Source: Bacillus amyloliquefaciens DSM 7 = ATCC 23350 (lineage in GTDB: Bacteria; Bacillota; Bacilli; Bacillales; Bacillaceae). From it: a stretch of 64,000 nt of DNA. The translations under genes and the position numbers were made by a program. Where the stretch lies: the NCBI RefSeq assembly GCF_000196735.1, contig NC_014551.1, positions 1,917,001 through 1,981,000 on the forward strand, in the 5' to 3' direction. This document shows positions 45,701 through 54,500 of the stretch, one piece after another. Position 1 is the first letter of the stretch. Every line of letters begins with the position of its first letter. A model generated the notes under the pieces. It had not been told where the DNA came from. It was given only the letters and a program-made list of their open reading frames with translations, and searched no databases.

Positions 45701-45753
45701 TAAGGTTGATGTAAGGTTCGGATTAATACAGGTTAAGGTTGAGATTGTACAAT
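45701..45753 (+). promoter_or_regulatory. Phased direct repeats and promoter before the DUF4870 gene
   Basis: TAAGGTT occurs at 45701-45707, 45712-45718 and 45734-45740, that is at 0, 11 and 33 bp, all on one DNA face. A -10 (TACAAT, 45748-45753) follows, but no -35 element is at 16-18 nt; the last repeat covers that place. This is the layout of an activator-dependent promoter for an OmpR-type regulator, and such a regulator is encoded 1.5 kb away. Confidence 0.65.
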
Positions 45754-45822
45754 AGGTTTGTACTTCAGTAAGGGATTCAGTCAAAGGAATTCCCCTTCAA
45801 TAAATGATAGAGGTGAAAAGTT

Positions 45823-46134
45823 TTGAGAGAAAATAAAATTTTGTCTTCATTATGTTACTTCAGTATATTTTTTGCGCCGTTTTTGTTTCCGATTATCGTC
45901 TATTTCTTAGGTCAGGACGATGTGAAATATCATGCGAAAAAATCTTTGTGGACGCATTTGATACCTTATTTAATTTTCGGAATTGGCATCATCGGTTCAG
46001 GTTTACTTGGTATGAAAGACATCAGTCATGCTGGGCCTTTCCTGCTTGCGACATATGCCGTTACATTTATTTTGGCGATCTATTTTTTCATCTGGAACAT
46101 TGTCAAAGGAATCAAAGTGTTTTCGGAACAATAA
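45823..46134 (+). CDS. DUF4870 membrane protein, 103 aa
   Basis: TTG start after AGAGGTGAA. Three helices: SSLCYFSIFFAPFLFPIIVYFL, HLIPYLIFGIGIIGSGLL, LLATYAVTFILAIYFFIWNIV. The central DDVKYHAKKSLWTHL with a charged amphipathic helix is the DUF4870 hallmark. It converges with a two-component system, sharing a terminator, and has regulator-like repeats in its promoter, so it is probably an effector of that system, perhaps in envelope stress. Confidence 0.72.
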   Translation: MRENKILSSLCYFSIFFAPFLFPIIVYFLGQDDVKYHAKKSLWTHLIPYLIFGIGIIGSGLLGMKDISHAGPFLLATYAVTFILAIYFFIWNIVKGIKVFSEQ

Positions 46135-46136
46135 GT

Positions 46137-46179
46137 AAAAAAACGGTTCTGTTATTGATGAGCAGAACCGTTTTTTTTG
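46137..46179. terminator. Bidirectional terminator
   Basis: AAAACGGTTCTG / CAGAACCGTTTT stem with 11-nt loop, A and T runs outside, between the DUF4870 gene and the converging kinase gene. Confidence 0.88.
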
Positions 46180-46187
46180 TGTGGCCA

Positions 46188-47588
46188 TTAGGATAATTGG
46201 ATATCTATCGTTGTCCCTTTCCCCGCGGTGCTGTGAATGGTGATGTCCCCGCCGTGCTTTTGGATAATATCCTTTGCTATGGCCATCCCTAGACCAGAGC
46301 CTGCATGCGCTGTTCCTGTATTTGTCCCTCTGTAATAGCGGTCAAACACTTTCTCCAGCTCCTCCTCTTCTATCCCTTTGCCGTTGTCCTTAATTGTCAC
46401 ATGGGTTCGTTCTTTTTGTTCAAGCTGTACAACGATCTTCACATCAGGATCATTGTGAACGAGAGCATTTAAAATGAGATTCGTGACCGCTCTTCTGATC
46501 AATATTACATCAAGGTTCAGAATCAGCTTTTCCAGGCTGGTTTGAAGCTCAATAGTCTTATCCGCATATCTGGAATCGTTTAAAATATCAATTAATGTTT
46601 CCCGCAGCAGCAAAACAAGGTTTACCTGCTCTTTATTTAACATCACATCGTTGTTTTTCAGCCTTGTCGTTAAATTTAAATCTTCCACAACTTCTTTCAT
46701 ATAGAGGGATTTATTCTCAATGATTTGGGCGTAATCTCTGATCTGATCGACTGAAAGATGGTAATTTGGATCTTTGATGATTTCTGCATAGCCTTGTATA
46801 GAGGCTAATGGTGTTTTAATGTCATGAGAAATATGACTGATCCATTCTTCACGCATTTGCTCTAATTTATCTTTTTCTTTTTTGCTTGACGATAGTTGTT
46901 CCGCTAAGTGATTGACATTATAGAACACATCTTTATAAATTCCTTTGGATGTCAATTTGATCGTGTAATCTCCATTAGCTAATCTTTGGATTCCTTGAAT
47001 GACACTGCCTAGCGGTTTTGTGAGCTGCCGGCTGAATAGATATCCGATCAATAACGCGATCATTGCATCTATTGATAATAAAATGATGGTCCCTGCATTG
47101 AACTTCGTCACTAATTCCTTGGTGTCATATGAGAGGATATACTTTGCGAGAGAGGGATTTTTAAACCCTATAAAGTAACTGTACTCCTTGCCGTTCACTT
47201 TTTTTCCGCTGGCGTAAATGGTTGATAATAATTTCTTATCCTTATATTTATGTAAATTCACTATTTCTAAAGGCGTATATTTTTCCTTCAGGCCTTTAGG
47301 TGCTCTAGCATGATACACATCTTGTCCGTTTTCATCCAATATCTGAATCCAAGCATTCTGTTCTTTTAAGGCTTGTTGGCCCTCTTTGTTTACTGAAATT
47401 CCATTATTGGAAAATGTGACATATTGCTGAAATGATCTTGTGAAGGATTCTGGCGTATTTTCTTCCTCATGTTGACTGTTCGCTTGAAAAATGAGCCAAA
47501 TCATGAAAACAAATAAATTAATGAAAACAGTAATGATGGTTACTATGATGACAGATACCATGTACCTGCCTGTTAATCGCCAATTCAT
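46188..47588 (-). CDS. Membrane sensor histidine kinase
   Basis: 466 aa. Two helices (about 8-33 and 168-190) enclose a roughly 130-residue extracellular sensor. Then HAMP (SRQLTKPLGSVIQGIQRLANGDY), HisKA with phospho-acceptor His in WISHISHDIKTPLASIQGYAE, and HATPase with N box (TNLILNALVHNDPD), G1 DNGKGIEEEEL and G2 GSGLGMAIAKDI. Two bases separate it from the regulator gene. Signal unknown; I could not match it to a named B. subtilis kinase. Similar pairs control lantibiotic or antibiotic-resistance genes in Bacillus. Confidence 0.92.
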   Translation of the reverse strand: MNWRLTGRYMVSVIIVTIITVFINLFVFMIWLIFQANSQHEEENTPESFTRSFQQYVTFSNNGISVNKEGQQALKEQNAWIQILDENGQDVYHARAPKGLKEKYTPLEIVNLHKYKDKKLLSTIYASGKKVNGKEYSYFIGFKNPSLAKYILSYDTKELVTKFNAGTIILLSIDAMIALLIGYLFSRQLTKPLGSVIQGIQRLANGDYTIKLTSKGIYKDVFYNVNHLAEQLSSSKKEKDKLEQMREEWISHISHDIKTPLASIQGYAEIIKDPNYHLSVDQIRDYAQIIENKSLYMKEVVEDLNLTTRLKNNDVMLNKEQVNLVLLLRETLIDILNDSRYADKTIELQTSLEKLILNLDVILIRRAVTNLILNALVHNDPDVKIVVQLEQKERTHVTIKDNGKGIEEEELEKVFDRYYRGTNTGTAHAGSGLGMAIAKDIIQKHGGDITIHSTAGKGTTIDIQLS

Positions 47589-47590
47589 AC

Positions 47591-48298
47591 TTAAGCATCC
47601 TTTACAACAAATTTGTAGCCTAACCCTTTTACAGTGACGAGAAAGTCTGGTGTGGATGGGATGGTTTCTATTTTCTCCCGGAGTCTGCGTATATGAACCA
47701 TCACCGTATTGTCAGAACCGAAGAAATCTTCTCCCCATACAGCTTGATAAAGTGTTTCTTTACTGATCACCCGATTGGGATGCTGCAAAAAATATGTCAT
47801 GAGCATGAGTTCTTTAGGTGTTAACTCAATAGCCGCTCCGTTTTTGGTGAGCTCGGCTTGCTGCTGATGTAATTCAAAGGGCCCTGCTTTTATCAGGGTG
47901 TCGGTTTGAGATGGCTGTAAGTAAGAAGATCTTCTTAGCTGTGCTTTGACCCGATATGCGACTTTCTTAGGGCTGAAGGGTTTTGTAATGTAGTCGTCCC
48001 CACCGATGGCAAGTCCTACAATTTTGTCCGTTTCCTCTCCTTTTGCAGACAAAAAAATAATCGGAACATGTGAAATATCTCTTATTTGCTTACAGATATC
48101 ATAGCCTTCACCGTCTGGGAGCATGATATCCAATATAACCAGATCTGGATTTTCTTGATGAAATTGAGCCAATCCATCACGGGCAGTAGAAGCTGTAATC
48201 ACGCGATCAATGCCTTCTCTTATTAATACGGTTTTGATCAGTTCCAAAATTTCTCTTTCGTCATCTATTATTAATACTTTGCTTTGAGTCTGCGACAT
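47591..48298 (-). CDS. OmpR-family response regulator
   Basis: 235 aa from ATG at 48298 (AAGGAG about 11 nt upstream); the longer frame has no site. Receiver: VLIIDDEREILELIKTVL, phospho-acceptor Asp in DLVILDIMLPDGEGYD, FLSAKGEETDKIVGLAIGGDDYITKPF. Winged helix output from about 135: ELTPKELMLMTYFLQHPNRVISKETLYQAVWG and NTVMVHIRRLREKIE, ending KGLGYKFV. First gene of the operon with the kinase. Such proteins bind tandem direct repeats, which fits the repeats at 45701-45740. Confidence 0.93.
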   Translation of the reverse strand: MSQTQSKVLIIDDEREILELIKTVLIREGIDRVITASTARDGLAQFHQENPDLVILDIMLPDGEGYDICKQIRDISHVPIIFLSAKGEETDKIVGLAIGGDDYITKPFSPKKVAYRVKAQLRRSSYLQPSQTDTLIKAGPFELHQQQAELTKNGAAIELTPKELMLMTYFLQHPNRVISKETLYQAVWGEDFFGSDNTVMVHIRRLREKIETIPSTPDFLVTVKGLGYKFVVKDA

Positions 48299-48386
48299 AC
48301 ATTGATCACTCCTTGAAGTCATTGTCTTTATTATACCCAATGTCCGTGCATAGTTAAAAAATCATTACTTCTCTTGTACCACAGAA

Positions 48387-48428
48387 AATAAGCCAATTTT
48401 CTTTTTTGTGTGAGAAAATTGGCTTATT
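48387..48428 (-). terminator. Terminator of the xynD-xynC unit
   Basis: AATAAGCCAATTTTCT / AGAAAATTGGCTTATT, a 16-bp perfect stem with a T-rich loop, 16 bp past the xynC stop. The stem is A/T rich and long. Confidence 0.8.
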
Positions 48429-48443
48429 GCTATGATGTTGTCT

Positions 48444-49715
48444 TTAACGCTTTACAACAAATGTTGTCACGCTTTGAGCTGGAAGATGAGCCCAGAAATG
48501 ATTGTCGGTTACATTGAGGTCTGTTCCGGGTTGAAGATTGCTGCTGCTGCTCGTGACCCATCTGGACACTTGTGAAGCAGATCCGTTCTGCAATACAAAG
48601 TTTTGGTTGACCCCTGTATTGGTTTTGTTAATGGCCACAATCACGACTTTGTTGTCACCTTTATAGGCTGACACGTAAACATTCGGATTAGGGTTTTTCG
48701 TTGCATCAATCCTTACATAGCCGGGGCGCACAAACTTTGAGAAATGAGCCATATTGTAGCCTCGTTTGCTGATCGTGCCATCTTCTTTCATAGGACCGTA
48801 TGATCTTCGGATGTACCACCAAACATAAGCTTGAAAATCCCCTTCTGTCATCGAATTGTGAATATGCTGTGAAACATCCAAGGCCTCGGGCCATCGATCC
48901 GCCGAGTTGTTATCACTGTTCGGATAGTATACTTCCGTCATCCAAAGGTCCTTCCCCGCTCCTTTTTGTTTGAAAAGAGGATAAGGAAACTGACTGACCT
49001 GCGTACCGTACAGGTGGGTTCCGAGAATATCCATATTCCTAAGCGCCTGCGGATCGTTCAAAATGGGGTCCGATATATTTTTCAAGTATTGAAATGATTC
49101 TGGCGCAATCACGCGGGCATTAATGGAACTGGCATTTTCTCTCATGAATCGAAGTATTTCTTGCGGCGTCCACCATGTCCATTCGTGTGCGTAATCAGGC
49201 TCGTTTTGCATAGAAATCGCATAAAGATTCACACCATTATTCTTCATGAAGGTAACAAAATCGTTAAGATGCTGCGCGTATGCGGCGTACTTATCGTATC
49301 TCAGCCGCTTAGCTGAAGTGTCACCATTATGATTGAAAGTCTCAACCATATCATTTGGCGGATTCCAAGGGGAAGCAAAAACGATTGCTCCATGTTTGAT
49401 CGCACTCTTTGCAGTCTCTACCTCTTTGTACCAATTATTTCTATTTTCATCCACATGAATTCTTAAGATCGAAAAGCCTAACTGATTCTGTCCATTGCCA
49501 AATGCAGTTTCTCTTTGAGCAGCTGTCAAATCTCCAACCCAAGCAGGGTGGTTCATTCCCCCGAAACCGCGAATCACTTGTTTTTCTGCAGATACATTAA
49601 CTGTTACATCACTTGCCGCCAAGACCTCAGCAGCGCCTGGGCCCATTAACAGTACTGACAGCATAGTGAAACATGCCAATAATAGACAAATTGGTTTTTT
49701 TACGCCCGACATCAT
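48444..49715 (-). CDS. xynC: Glucuronoxylanase XynC (GH30)
   Basis: 423 aa, secreted; ynfF in B. subtilis. Signal peptide to about residue 33 (LLLACFTMLSVLLMGPGAAEVLAA). The GH30 barrel has the acid/base Glu in AISMQNEPDYAHEWTWW and the nucleophile Glu in LWMTEVYYPNSD; the flanking beta domain ends HFWAHLPAQSVTTFVVKR. Cuts xylan only near methyl-glucuronic acid side chains. GGAGAGG upstream. It follows xynD by 90 bp and is likely cotranscribed, though with its own ribosome site. Confidence 0.97.
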   Translation of the reverse strand: MMSGVKKPICLLLACFTMLSVLLMGPGAAEVLAASDVTVNVSAEKQVIRGFGGMNHPAWVGDLTAAQRETAFGNGQNQLGFSILRIHVDENRNNWYKEVETAKSAIKHGAIVFASPWNPPNDMVETFNHNGDTSAKRLRYDKYAAYAQHLNDFVTFMKNNGVNLYAISMQNEPDYAHEWTWWTPQEILRFMRENASSINARVIAPESFQYLKNISDPILNDPQALRNMDILGTHLYGTQVSQFPYPLFKQKGAGKDLWMTEVYYPNSDNNSADRWPEALDVSQHIHNSMTEGDFQAYVWWYIRRSYGPMKEDGTISKRGYNMAHFSKFVRPGYVRIDATKNPNPNVYVSAYKGDNKVVIVAINKTNTGVNQNFVLQNGSASQVSRWVTSSSSNLQPGTDLNVTDNHFWAHLPAQSVTTFVVKR

Positions 49716-49805
49716 TTTTTCCTCTCCTTCATCTGTCTTTTGCCGTATTAGAAAAATGTGTTCTGTCTGCTTTTATTTCGAAAACAAGCGGTGCCATAAC
49801 TGGTG

Positions 49806-51341
49806 TTATCTTTGCGTAAACTGCCAGTAATCAAAATTAAACAAGTTTCCTGTACCTGTTCCGGTAAATACAAAGAATACGTTGTGTACACCGGTTGCCC
49901 CGCTTACCGCAGTTTCTATTTCTCTCCAATTTTGCGTTCCGCCTGTGGAAGGGACATTCAGTGTTCCTGCAAGCTTTCCGTTTACACTGTCAAGCCGCAC
50001 TTCTATTTTCCCGCCAAGAGCGGATGCTACATTTGCTTTGAACGCCCTGGCACCGCCTGACCCGAAGTCTGCATTCCCTACAGCAATCCAGTCTCCGTTA
50101 TGAATGTTTGTTATATGTTGATTATTTACCGGCCCGCCGGGTGCAGAGGAATTCTCGGTCAAAATCCGTCCATTCCAAGCAAACGTTTCAGCTTCTACCC
50201 GGTTATATGGATTCAAATTAGAAAGCTGTGTTACGCCTGTATAATTTGCCGCTACCTCTTGAATAGATCCGTCTGGATTATGCACCAGCTTATTAATATG
50301 GGGCGAACGGTATCCTTTCCCGGCTCCGAACAGAGCGGAGCTGACAGTTTGAGTATGATACACCACATACCACTCGTTTTTAAAATTGAAAACAGCATGG
50401 TGGTTGTTTCCGCCGCCTCCGAAAAATGATCCCGGATTTTTCAGGAAGTGCCCTCTATACGTAAAGGGACCCATGGGACTTGAGCCGGTCATGTAGCCAA
50501 TCTCACCTGGAGGTTTATCGGCCGGGTGCGCGCCTCCGAAATTGAAGCAATAGGAATAGTAATATTTTCCGTTGTACTTATGCATTCCCGAATCTTCAAA
50601 CATAAAAGGCGCATCAATCGTAGACGCACTTCCGACAACACTGGTCATATCAGGCCCTAATTTCATGACTCTTGCTGTTTTAGGATTGGCCCATTGCCCC
50701 TGTGTGGGATTTGAACCGCCTGGAACGCCTCCGCCGGCATATAGGTAACCAGTACCATCATCATCTACGAACACTGCCGGATCAAAAAGCCATACAACAC
50801 CGGACATTCCTGGTGTACTTGGCGTTACCAGCGCTTTTTCGATCGGATCTGTCCATGGGCCGGTCGGGCTGTCTGCGGTGAGAACACCGATGCCTCCGCC
50901 GCTGTTTGCGAAATAAAGGAAGAATTTATCCTTGCCATTGATTTTTTTAACTGCGATTGATGGTGCCCATGACGCCCCTGCCCATTTTGCTATCCCACGG
51001 CCGCCATTAGCTCCATTAGCACCTGCTACTGGAATGGCTCCGTGGTCTGTCCAGTTCACCATATCCGCTGAAGAAATGACGAATACTTTATTTAAATTGG
51101 CAAATGAATTATCTTTAATCGTTCCGTTGCTATTATATTCATAGTCATCACTTGACATATAAATATAGACTCTTCCGTTATAGGTCAGCGCAAACGGATC
51201 TGCTCCCAAATGATGGTCGATAAGCGGGTTTGAATTCCCTGCTTGTTTTGCAATTGGAGTGCTTACCGCATTCGCATATTCCCCAGGTAAACAGCTCAAT
51301 AATAAATCAAGAATCAATAAACATACGCTGCACTTTTTCAT
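49806..51341 (-). CDS. xynD: Arabinoxylan arabinofuranohydrolase XynD (GH43)
   Basis: 511 aa, secreted. Signal peptide (KKCSVCLLILDLLLSCLPGEYANA). Five-blade propeller with catalytic Asp in NPLIDHHLGADPFALTYNG, WLFDPAVFVDDDGTGYLYAGG and Glu in APFMFEDSGMHKYNGKYYYSY; a C-terminal CBM6 module from about residue 380 (NRVEAETFAWNGRI, FNFDYWQFTQ). Removes arabinose from substituted xylose in arabinoxylan, opening it to xylanases. ATG at 51341 has AGGAGG 11 nt upstream, rather far; a longer frame exists. In the B. velezensis group this gene borders the iturin-type operon. Confidence 0.96.
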   Translation of the reverse strand: MKKCSVCLLILDLLLSCLPGEYANAVSTPIAKQAGNSNPLIDHHLGADPFALTYNGRVYIYMSSDDYEYNSNGTIKDNSFANLNKVFVISSADMVNWTDHGAIPVAGANGANGGRGIAKWAGASWAPSIAVKKINGKDKFFLYFANSGGGIGVLTADSPTGPWTDPIEKALVTPSTPGMSGVVWLFDPAVFVDDDGTGYLYAGGGVPGGSNPTQGQWANPKTARVMKLGPDMTSVVGSASTIDAPFMFEDSGMHKYNGKYYYSYCFNFGGAHPADKPPGEIGYMTGSSPMGPFTYRGHFLKNPGSFFGGGGNNHHAVFNFKNEWYVVYHTQTVSSALFGAGKGYRSPHINKLVHNPDGSIQEVAANYTGVTQLSNLNPYNRVEAETFAWNGRILTENSSAPGGPVNNQHITNIHNGDWIAVGNADFGSGGARAFKANVASALGGKIEVRLDSVNGKLAGTLNVPSTGGTQNWREIETAVSGATGVHNVFFVFTGTGTGNLFNFDYWQFTQR

Positions 51342-51435
51342 CAGCTTAACATCCTCCTGTTTCCACATATTTGGTTTTTAAAAAATATGACAACAACAGG
51401 TCATGAAGAATGCGTAAAATGAATGATTTTTAGAG

Positions 51436-51449
51436 TGAAAACGTTGCAA
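51436..51449 (-). promoter_or_regulatory. Possible cre site upstream of xynD
   Basis: TGAAAACGTTGCAA matches the CcpA cre consensus TGWAANCGNTNWCA at 12 of 14 positions, about 95 bp ahead of the xynD start. Catabolite repression would be expected for a hemicellulase, but this is a match by eye. Confidence 0.4.
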
Positions 51450-51464
51450 ATATCTGACCCTCTT

Positions 51465-51505
51465 TTATAAAAAATGCCGCCGATTGCAGTCAGCGGCATT
51501 TTGCA
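51465..51505 (-). terminator. Terminator of the iturin operon
   Basis: AAAATGCCGC / GCGGCATTTT (51471-51480 with 51493-51502), 12-nt loop, TTTTATAAAAG after it on the minus strand, 10 bp past the ituC stop. Confidence 0.9.
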
Positions 51506-51514
51506 CTGGATCAT

Positions 51515-54500
51515 TTACATTTTGTCAAACTTTGTGTCTCCCGCAAACGATCCCAATAACAGTTGTTCTTCAAGAACGAGCCCGTGCTGATGCCGTTCTT
51601 CAATCCTTTTGATAATAGATCGAATGGCATCCGTATTTTCTTCGATATTGTGAGGTTCAAAGATCGTCACATGGTCTCCTTTTAATTTGTATTCAAGGTA
51701 ATGCTGTGCAGCGGATTGCGCCCAGCCTCTATCGGTCAAATCGCCGCATAACAAATGATGGATATTGGCATTAACGTTGCCGGAATTGATCAGTTCATTG
51801 TGATACGTGAGATAGCTTCTGATTTTATCCTTAATCGAAGGAATGGTTAATATTTCTCTGTAATAGTCCGGAATGATATCTATATTCAAATGGACGATCT
51901 CTTCAATTTCCGTTTCCGATAAATGCGTCACCGAATCGGTGATTTTAGAATCCAGCATCATCACATCAGATACGGTGCGTCCCCGATTCTCCAAAGCTTT
52001 GGCAACCTCAAACGCCAAATTTGATCCTGCAGAGTATCCAAGCAAAACAAAAGGTCCTTGTTCCTGAATGTTTATCATGCTTTCTGCATATCGGGCAACG
52101 ATCTCCTTCCCATGAGCCGGCTCTTCTAAGAAATCAGCGGCATAGACGGTGCATTCGCCATCAAGCCTTTTCGCCATTTCATTATAAACCAGCCCGTACC
52201 CGATTAAAGGCGGGAAACAGAACACAGGGATTGAACCTTCCTGATTCAGCTTGACGAAAACGTTATCCGTCTTGGATTCAAAAACTGCCGCTTGAATGGC
52301 GCGTGCCATTGTTTCGATGGTAGGAAAATCATATACGGCTTGATAATGCATGTTGATTCCCATACTGGCGTTAATTTGATGAATGAGCTGTAATACTTTG
52401 AGTGAATGGCCGCCGGCGTCAAAGAAGTCATCTTTAATCCCCGGTTCAGGAAGTGCTAAAATATCTTTCCATATATCGGCCAGCTGCTTTTCAATCAGCG
52501 TTCCCGGTGCTGCGTATTCAGTTCCGGTCACTCTATTTTCTTCAGGAGCCGGCAAAGCTTTTCGGTCAATTTTGCCGTTAGCCGTTATCGGCATCTTCTC
52601 TACTTGTACAAAATAGGCCGGAATCATATACGCGGGCAGTTTGTTCAGCAAATGCCGCTTCAGCTGCGCCGTATTGAATGCTTCGTCCCCTGTCAAGTAG
52701 GCGCACAGTTGCTTGGAGCTCTCTTCTTCAATCGCGATGACGATCGCTTCTTTGACAGATTCCAGTTGCAATAAAGCTGTTTCAATCTCGCCGAGTTCAA
52801 TTCTGTAGCCCCGGATTTTCACCTGATGGTCAATTCTCCCCAAATACTCAATATTGCCGTCGGGCAGCCATCTTGCTAAGTCTCCTGTCCGGTACATCCG
52901 CTTTCCTGCTTCAAACGGGTGATCTGCAAACTTCTCTGCTGTCAGCTCCGGACGGTTCAAATAGCCCCGCGCGAGCCCGTCTCCGGCGATACAAAGCTCT
53001 CCTGCCACACCAAGCGGCTGAAGATGTTCTGATTCGGGCTGTACGATATACAATTGAATGTTGGAAATCGGTTTGCCTATCGGAACTGAGGCATGCTTGT
53101 CTCCCTCTTCGCATTCAAAATACGAAACATCGATCGTCGCTTCGGTCGGTCCGTATAAATTGATGATTTGAGCCTTGCCTGCCGGTGTGATCAAACGGTG
53201 AAACCCGGAAACGTGCGCAGGCGTCAAAGCCTCGCCGCTTGCAAATACATATCTTAATGTTTCAAGCTTTCTTTTTAATTCCCCGGAGGATTTCTGCTCC
53301 ATGGATTCAAGAAAAGCGTGCAGCATCGCAGGTACAAAATGCATAACGGTGATATCTTCCTGCTCAATCGTATCTAAAATGACGTCAGGGTTCTTTTCTC
53401 CTCCGTTTGGCAGCAATACCGCTTTTGAACCCGTCATCGACCACCAGAACAATTCCCATACCGATACATCAAAAGTGATTGGGGTTTTTTGCAGAATGGC
53501 ATCCCGTTCATCCAGCGGGTAGTGTTCCTGCATCCAAACGAGACGATTGATGACAGATCGATGCTCAACCATAACCCCTTTCGGTCGGCCCGTTGATCCC
53601 GATGTATAGATGACATAAGCTAAATGATCCGGACCTGCCGTCTGTTCCAGGTTTGAAACATCTTCCCCGGAGAATCGCGGATCTTCCAGATCAAGCACTT
53701 TTCCTCTAAAAGGTAAGCCTTCCCTCAAATGACTCTGTACTAACAATAGCTTCGTGCCTGAATCCTCCAAGATATACTGAATCCGGTCGTCCGGATAACT
53801 CGGGTCAATCGGTACATACGCACCGCCGGCTTTTAGGATTCCAAAGATTCCGATGATCATTTCCAGTGAACGTTCGACCATCATTCCGACCGGCTGATCT
53901 GGCTGCACGCCTTCTGATTGCAATGTCCGGGCAAGTTGATTCGCCCTTTCATTCAGTTCCCGGTAAGTCAGCCGGCTTTTTCCGTATACGACAGCCGTTT
54001 GCTCAGGCGTTCGCTCAGCTTGTTCCTCAAACAATTGATGAAGCGTCTTTTCCTTTGGATAATCTGCGGCCGTATCATTAAATGCCTCTATGAGGAGCGA
54101 GTGTTCGTCCGCCGTAAGTATATTCAGGTCTTGGACGCGGGCCGCCTGATTGTTGACCATTTGCTTAATGATTTGCATCAAATGCTCTTCCATCCGCTTG
54201 ACGCTTGCATGATCATAGACATTGCCATTGTAGACAAAATGAATGTCAATTTCCCCCGCCGGCATGACAATGAAATTGAAATCATAATGGGTATGCTCTT
54301 CCATATGGAAATTGATAATGTCCAGCGCGTCATGGTCCTGTTTCATATGCTCCATTTGCTTCTCGACCGGGTAGTTTTCAAACACCATGATGTGACTGAT
54401 CAGCTGCTGTTTTTGTTCGGTTTGAGCCTGAATTTCGTACAACGGAAAAGTATCATATGCCTGAGAGGCCAATGCCTGCTCCTGGCTCAATTTCAACACT

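Noticed and set aside
49803..50429. Plus-strand frames opposite xynD
   Set aside because: Complement of the conserved XynD coding sequence; no ribosome sites.
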